Of a stretch of DNA of 64,000 bases, positions 59,954 to 64,000 are shown piece by piece. A program made the translations under genes and the position numbers. Under the pieces are notes generated by a model. That model was not told the origin of the DNA. It saw only the letters and a list, made by a program, of their open reading frames with translations, and made no database searches. Numbering within the stretch: position 1 is the first letter of the stretch; each line of letters starts with the position of its first letter. The stretch comes from Azadirachta indica (lineage: Eukaryota; Streptophyta; Magnoliopsida; Sapindales; Meliaceae). The stretch is taken from the NCBI GenBank assembly GCA_022749755.1, contig CM040441.1, forward strand, positions 23,990,177-24,054,176, given 5' to 3'.

Positions 59954-61400
59954 ATGGACAAAAAATTCGCCGGAAAATACTTCTGCCGACTCTGGATTGC
60001 ATTTCTTGTTGCAATTATTTTATGCCTCTTGTTGATTAGTATTGATTACTTTTCTGTTATCGGCAGCAACTTCGATGTAAAAGTTATAGTCAACAACTAT
60101 GCCAACGTCGAGCAGAAGGCGATGAACAGAATCAACTCTCATAAAGATTTGTGCTTAGGTCGATACATTTACATTCACGATCTGCCAAGCCGATACAATG
60201 AAGACCTGCTCAGGAATTGCGATCATTTGTTCACCAGAAAGGGTGAGAAGTTTCGTATGTGTGCATACACTGAGAACTCAGGTTTTGGTCGTCAGATAAA
60301 CAGCACAGTTGGTTTATTACTAACCAGTTCTCATTGGAATTAATTTTTCACAGCAGAATGAAGAAGTATGATTGTTTAACGAATGATTCCTCACTTGCTT
60401 CGGCAATATTTGTACCATTCTATGCTGGGCTTGAACTTCGGCCACATCTGTGGGCTTTTAGCACAACTGTGAAGATAAATCAGGAAGAAATCTTCTCAAA
60501 TGGCTTGCTGAAAACCTGAGTGGAAGAGGATGTGGGGAATGGATCATTTCTTAGTTGCTGGAAGGATTTCTAATGATTTCAGAAGGAGATCAGACAAGAA
60601 TGGTGCTTGGGGTAGCAAGTTCAGGTTCTTTCCTGAATCTAAGAATATCTCAATGTTATCAGTTGAATCAAGCTCCAGGAACAATGACTTCGCAATACCC
60701 TATCCGACATATTTCCATCCTGCAAAAGACAGCCAAGTGTTGGAGTGGCAAGAGAGAATGAGAAGACAGAAGAGGCAATATCTGTTCTCTTTTGTTGGTG
60801 CTCCAAGGCCAGGACAAGGAAATTCAATCCGGGCTATTGTTATCAAACAATGCTTGGATTCCAGCAGCGAATGTAAAATTCTAGACTGTACTAATACTGC
60901 TGCAACTGATTGCAGCAACCCCATTGATGTGATGAAGGTTTTTAAGAGGTCAGTATTCAGCTTACAGCCTCCTGGGGATTCATTCACTAGAAGATCTATA
61001 TTTGATTCAATTTTGGCTGGTTGTATTCCAGTTTTCTCCCATCCTGGAAGTGCTTATGCTCAATATATATGGCACTTACCAAAGAATCATACCAAGTATT
61101 CAGTATTTATTCCAGAAGGAAGACTGAGGGATAAGAGAGTTAGAATCACAGAAATCTTGCTTCAAATTCCAAAAGGGGAAGTTGAAGCTATGAGAGAGGA
61201 AGTTATAAGGCTTATTCCAAGGATAATATATCGAGATCACAGGTTTGGATCAGAGTCAATGGAGGAAGATGCATTTGATATAGCATTGAAGGGAATTCTC
61301 GACAGAATCGAGAGATTTCGGAAAGAGCTGAGGGAAGGGAGGGATCCCAGTCATTAATTTTGCTGAACGTAATGGCTCCAAGTTCCAATTATCGTCTTGA
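59954..61400 (+). pseudogene. Broken MUR3-like GT47 gene, copy 3
   Basis: Close relative of the 54022 gene, with ATG, membrane anchor (LWIAFLVAIILCLLLISIDY), CLGRYIYIHDLPSRYNEDLL and the signature PPGDSFTRRSIFDSILAGCI all recognisable, but spread over shifting frames. Compared with the 54022 gene I see four lesions. A net 22-base deletion near 60296-60305 leads to a stop at 60341. One base is lost between about 60470 and 60500, and another in an A run at about 60511-60515. One extra base near 61352 gives an early TAA at 61355-61357 instead of the stop near 61400. The first three sum to 24 bases and so return to the original frame for the last 275 codons. The 5' open part could still make a 129-aa truncated product without the catalytic region. 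Probably a recent pseudogene; assembly error cannot explain four independent indels easily. Confidence 0.85.
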
Positions 61401-62622
61401 TCTATATTAGTGTGAAGAAATTGAGTAGGCATAGTTTCAATTTCTTTCGTTTTAATTTAATAATTAATTTCCTCATTTGATTGATAAAGTTATGTATTTT
61501 GTTGTAATATTTAATTAATAAAAGTAGGTAGAGAAGAAAAAAAATATATATATATATATATATAGTTCAATGAACCATCATGTAAACTATAAAAGAAAGT
61601 ACAAGTTAATAATAATTAGTTGCGTAAGTATTTTTGAAATTAGTGGGATTAAAATGTATATTTAGACAAACTTTAAGGATGTACATATCCTTTTCTTTAA
61701 AAGTATTCACTGAAAGTGAGACTAATTGTGATTGACTGGATGAAAAAAGGTACAGGTTATTACAGAATATATTGATGTATGTTACAGATTTTGATTGAAT
61801 AAAATTGCGTATGATATCTGTTACTGTTAGATTGTCAAATCTGGATCATCAAGTCTTCAATTCTCCTTTGATTCAAAGTTTGAAGGGAGTTCGACACATC
61901 ACATCTTTTGAATGTTTACTGATGACCCAAGAGTCGCAATATATTTTTAACAAAAATGTTTTAATCAATGTGACCATAGATTATCTCCGTACTAAGCCTC
62001 TATGATTTTGGGTTTAAAATCTCTTAAATAGGTTTAACATAAGATAATAGATAATTTAGTTCTAATTCAAGTCTACACTCATACCTTCAATACTACAATT
62101 CACAATTTGAATCTTAAGAAGCAGTTTAAATTCACTCGTACCTTTTATATTACTAGATATAAAAGTATTATTTTCATCATAGACTTGAGCTTAGGGTCAA
62201 GTAGATTTTTTTACCATCTACATAAATTTATATCAACATAATTTGAGATTAAATAATAAAATATTATAAAAAATCATGAAAACTTGGTGATGAAATTAGG
62301 AGGCGTTTGAAATAACGATGCAAATTTTAGACCAATCAAATAATTAACTGAAATTCCAAGAAGTTATAGCTGTATTTAATACTAATTCAACTTGGAAGCC
62401 AAAAACAGCAGCCTGAATTTAAAGAAGTCGGAGCAATAATTGCTTTTATTCAAAAATCGTAGTTTTATCTGGAAGTTTTAGTAATAAAAGCTGTTTAATT
62501 ATTTGGTTTTTGACTATTTCAATTTTTGATAGAAGAGAGATGGAATATTCTAAAGATTATGATTGGGGTGGGCAATATTTTGAGTTTTAGCCGTGTTTGT
62601 AAAATCCTGATCTAAACTCAAA
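61401..62622. other. 3' region after the broken GT47 copy
   Basis: AT-rich, no gene. A TA microsatellite sits at about 61543-61564. Confidence 0.45.
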
Positions 62623-64000
62623 AATCTTTAAATCTACTCATCACGGTCAATTGCTAATTTCTTTCTTATTATATAAAATTAATATAAAAAACAAAAATAT
62701 CTTAACAACATAAATTAAAAATTAATCAAATATAAAAATGTATAATATATTTTATTTTATTTTCTAATTTCAAATTTTCTATCGTAAACCAAATTAGTCA
62801 AAAATTTTGCATAACCTAAAAAACCAAAATTCACTCCTACAAATTAAAATTTATCTAATATTCATAACCATCATAGTAATCAAACATATCAATTTTATGT
62901 ACCATAATTTAGAGATAATATATAAATTTATAAAACATTTGGCAAGGTTTTGATATTTTTCTAATAAGTATGGTGCAGAATATAATGGTTTTAGGGTCTT
63001 ATAATAAATAGTAAGAAGACAAAGAAAACACCACAGAAGGATAACCGAATATTTTTTAATTGATGGAGTCTCATTGAGCATTAGACTAAATTCGAGGGGT
63101 CTATACATTTGTCTTACAAAAATTTCTGGGTTTTGTGGATGGATTCAGGTGGCCTCGTACACCGTTTATTATTTGTTTGTATGCAAGTTGTTTATTATAG
63201 ATAAGGACTTGCAACCTAAGCATAATAAAAATATTTCTTTCCAATAATAAATAATTAATATTTTAAAATGCTTACTTTTTGTTTACAAGAAAAGGTTCTT
63301 TTTGCTATATTACTATTTCATGAAAGTTACAACCAACCAAATATAATTATAAGTTAATTGAATAGGACAAATGGGGTTAAATTCTCAAAGTATAACTCAT
63401 GATAATAAGAATCCCGGGTTGAAAATAATTGTGAATAAAATTATTTTTTGGTACTATCTTGGTTATTTTTTAACTTTGATCCATGTTAACTAGCCCATGG
63501 GTATAAATACATCTTATTTTTTATTTTTACCTATATTTACTGGTGTATTTTGACATAAATACTTTTAATGACTCTTATTAATCAATACAATAAACATAAA
63601 TATTCTCATTTTATAATTAAAATAAGTACTTCTTTGATCCATATTAACTAATGGAACGATATAAATAATCTTATTTTACAATTGATAAAAAATATCTCTA
63701 ATGAAAAAAGTGAAGAATATAAAAAGAAAAAAAATTGAAATTAATCTTTTTAAAAATTAATAAAGAAGACAAAAAAATTAAATAATAATCTCTTTTAAAA
63801 TTAAATAAAGAAGGAAAAATCAAAATTAAGTACTAATTTTTTAATTAATCAAACAATTAAAATTAAGAATAAAAGGTACCCATAAAACAATAATAATAAA
63901 ACAACCATTAAAATTTGGTATTTATCATAAATGGATAATTCGAATAATTTATTTTTAGCTTTTTAATTGATGATTTACATCTAATTTTTATAGTTGTTTT
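62623..64000. repeat. Segmental duplication, right copy (pairs with 56235-57609), cut by window end
   Basis: Nearly identical to 56235-57609 up to the last base, including the left arm of the fold-back element. Its continuation lies outside the window. Confidence 0.9.

Noticed and set aside
62851..63108. Minus-strand ORF of 85 codons in the segmental duplication
   Set aside because: No recognisable domain, and the near-identical partner region at about 56463-56720 does not keep it as a listed open frame, so it is unlikely to be coding.

Overview
This window looks like nuclear DNA of a flowering plant, most likely a eudicot; the sequence does not fix the species. The evidence is the very AT-rich gene-poor sequence, intronless plant-type GT47 (MUR3/KATAMARI1-like) glycosyltransferases, a secreted prolamin-like (ECA1 / DUF1278) small-protein family, plant Ty1-copia and Mutator-like elements, MITE-like repeats, many AT microsatellites and a nuclear insertion of chloroplast DNA (trnI-CAU/ycf2).

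Layout. (1) 1-10.3 kb: an intact GT47 gene on the minus strand (350-1921), about 5.5 kb of AT-rich intergenic DNA, a small Gly/His-rich protein gene (7820-8104, plus), then more AT-rich DNA with MITE-like pieces. (2) 10.6-52.9 kb: a segment of about 15 kb present three times head to tail (about 10609-25545, 25546-40545 and 40562-52935, the last truncated). Each copy holds a decayed Ty1-copia element on the minus strand whose integrase gene is split by a Mutator-like element (MULE) of about 6.87 kb. That MULE has terminal inverted repeats of about 110 bp, a degraded 9-bp target duplication, a relic MURA-type transposase, an 80-90 bp minisatellite where the catalytic core should be, and a relic GRF zinc-finger/membrane-anchor ORF. 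Copies 1 and 2 each also carry an intact prolamin-like gene (24743-25105; 39738-40100). Copy 3 lacks that gene and has a chloroplast insertion of about 735 bp (51971-52705). (3) 54.0-64.0 kb: a second intact GT47 gene (54022-55464, plus), a third GT47 copy broken by at least four indels (59954-61400), and the start of another segmental duplication (56235-57609 repeated at 62623-64000) that implies a further copy beyond the window.

How the parts relate. The protein-coding content is two small local gene families: Golgi glycosyltransferases that probably act on cell-wall xyloglucan or a related glycan, and small secreted Cys-rich proteins. Both are being duplicated and lost by local segmental duplication. 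The two intact GT47 genes point away from each other across the expanded array. The order of events can be read directly: copia insertion, MULE insertion into copia, decay (the RT catalytic Asp change and the GRF stop codon are common to all copies), triplication with copies 1 and 2 the most alike, then copy-specific events such as the chloroplast insertion in copy 3.
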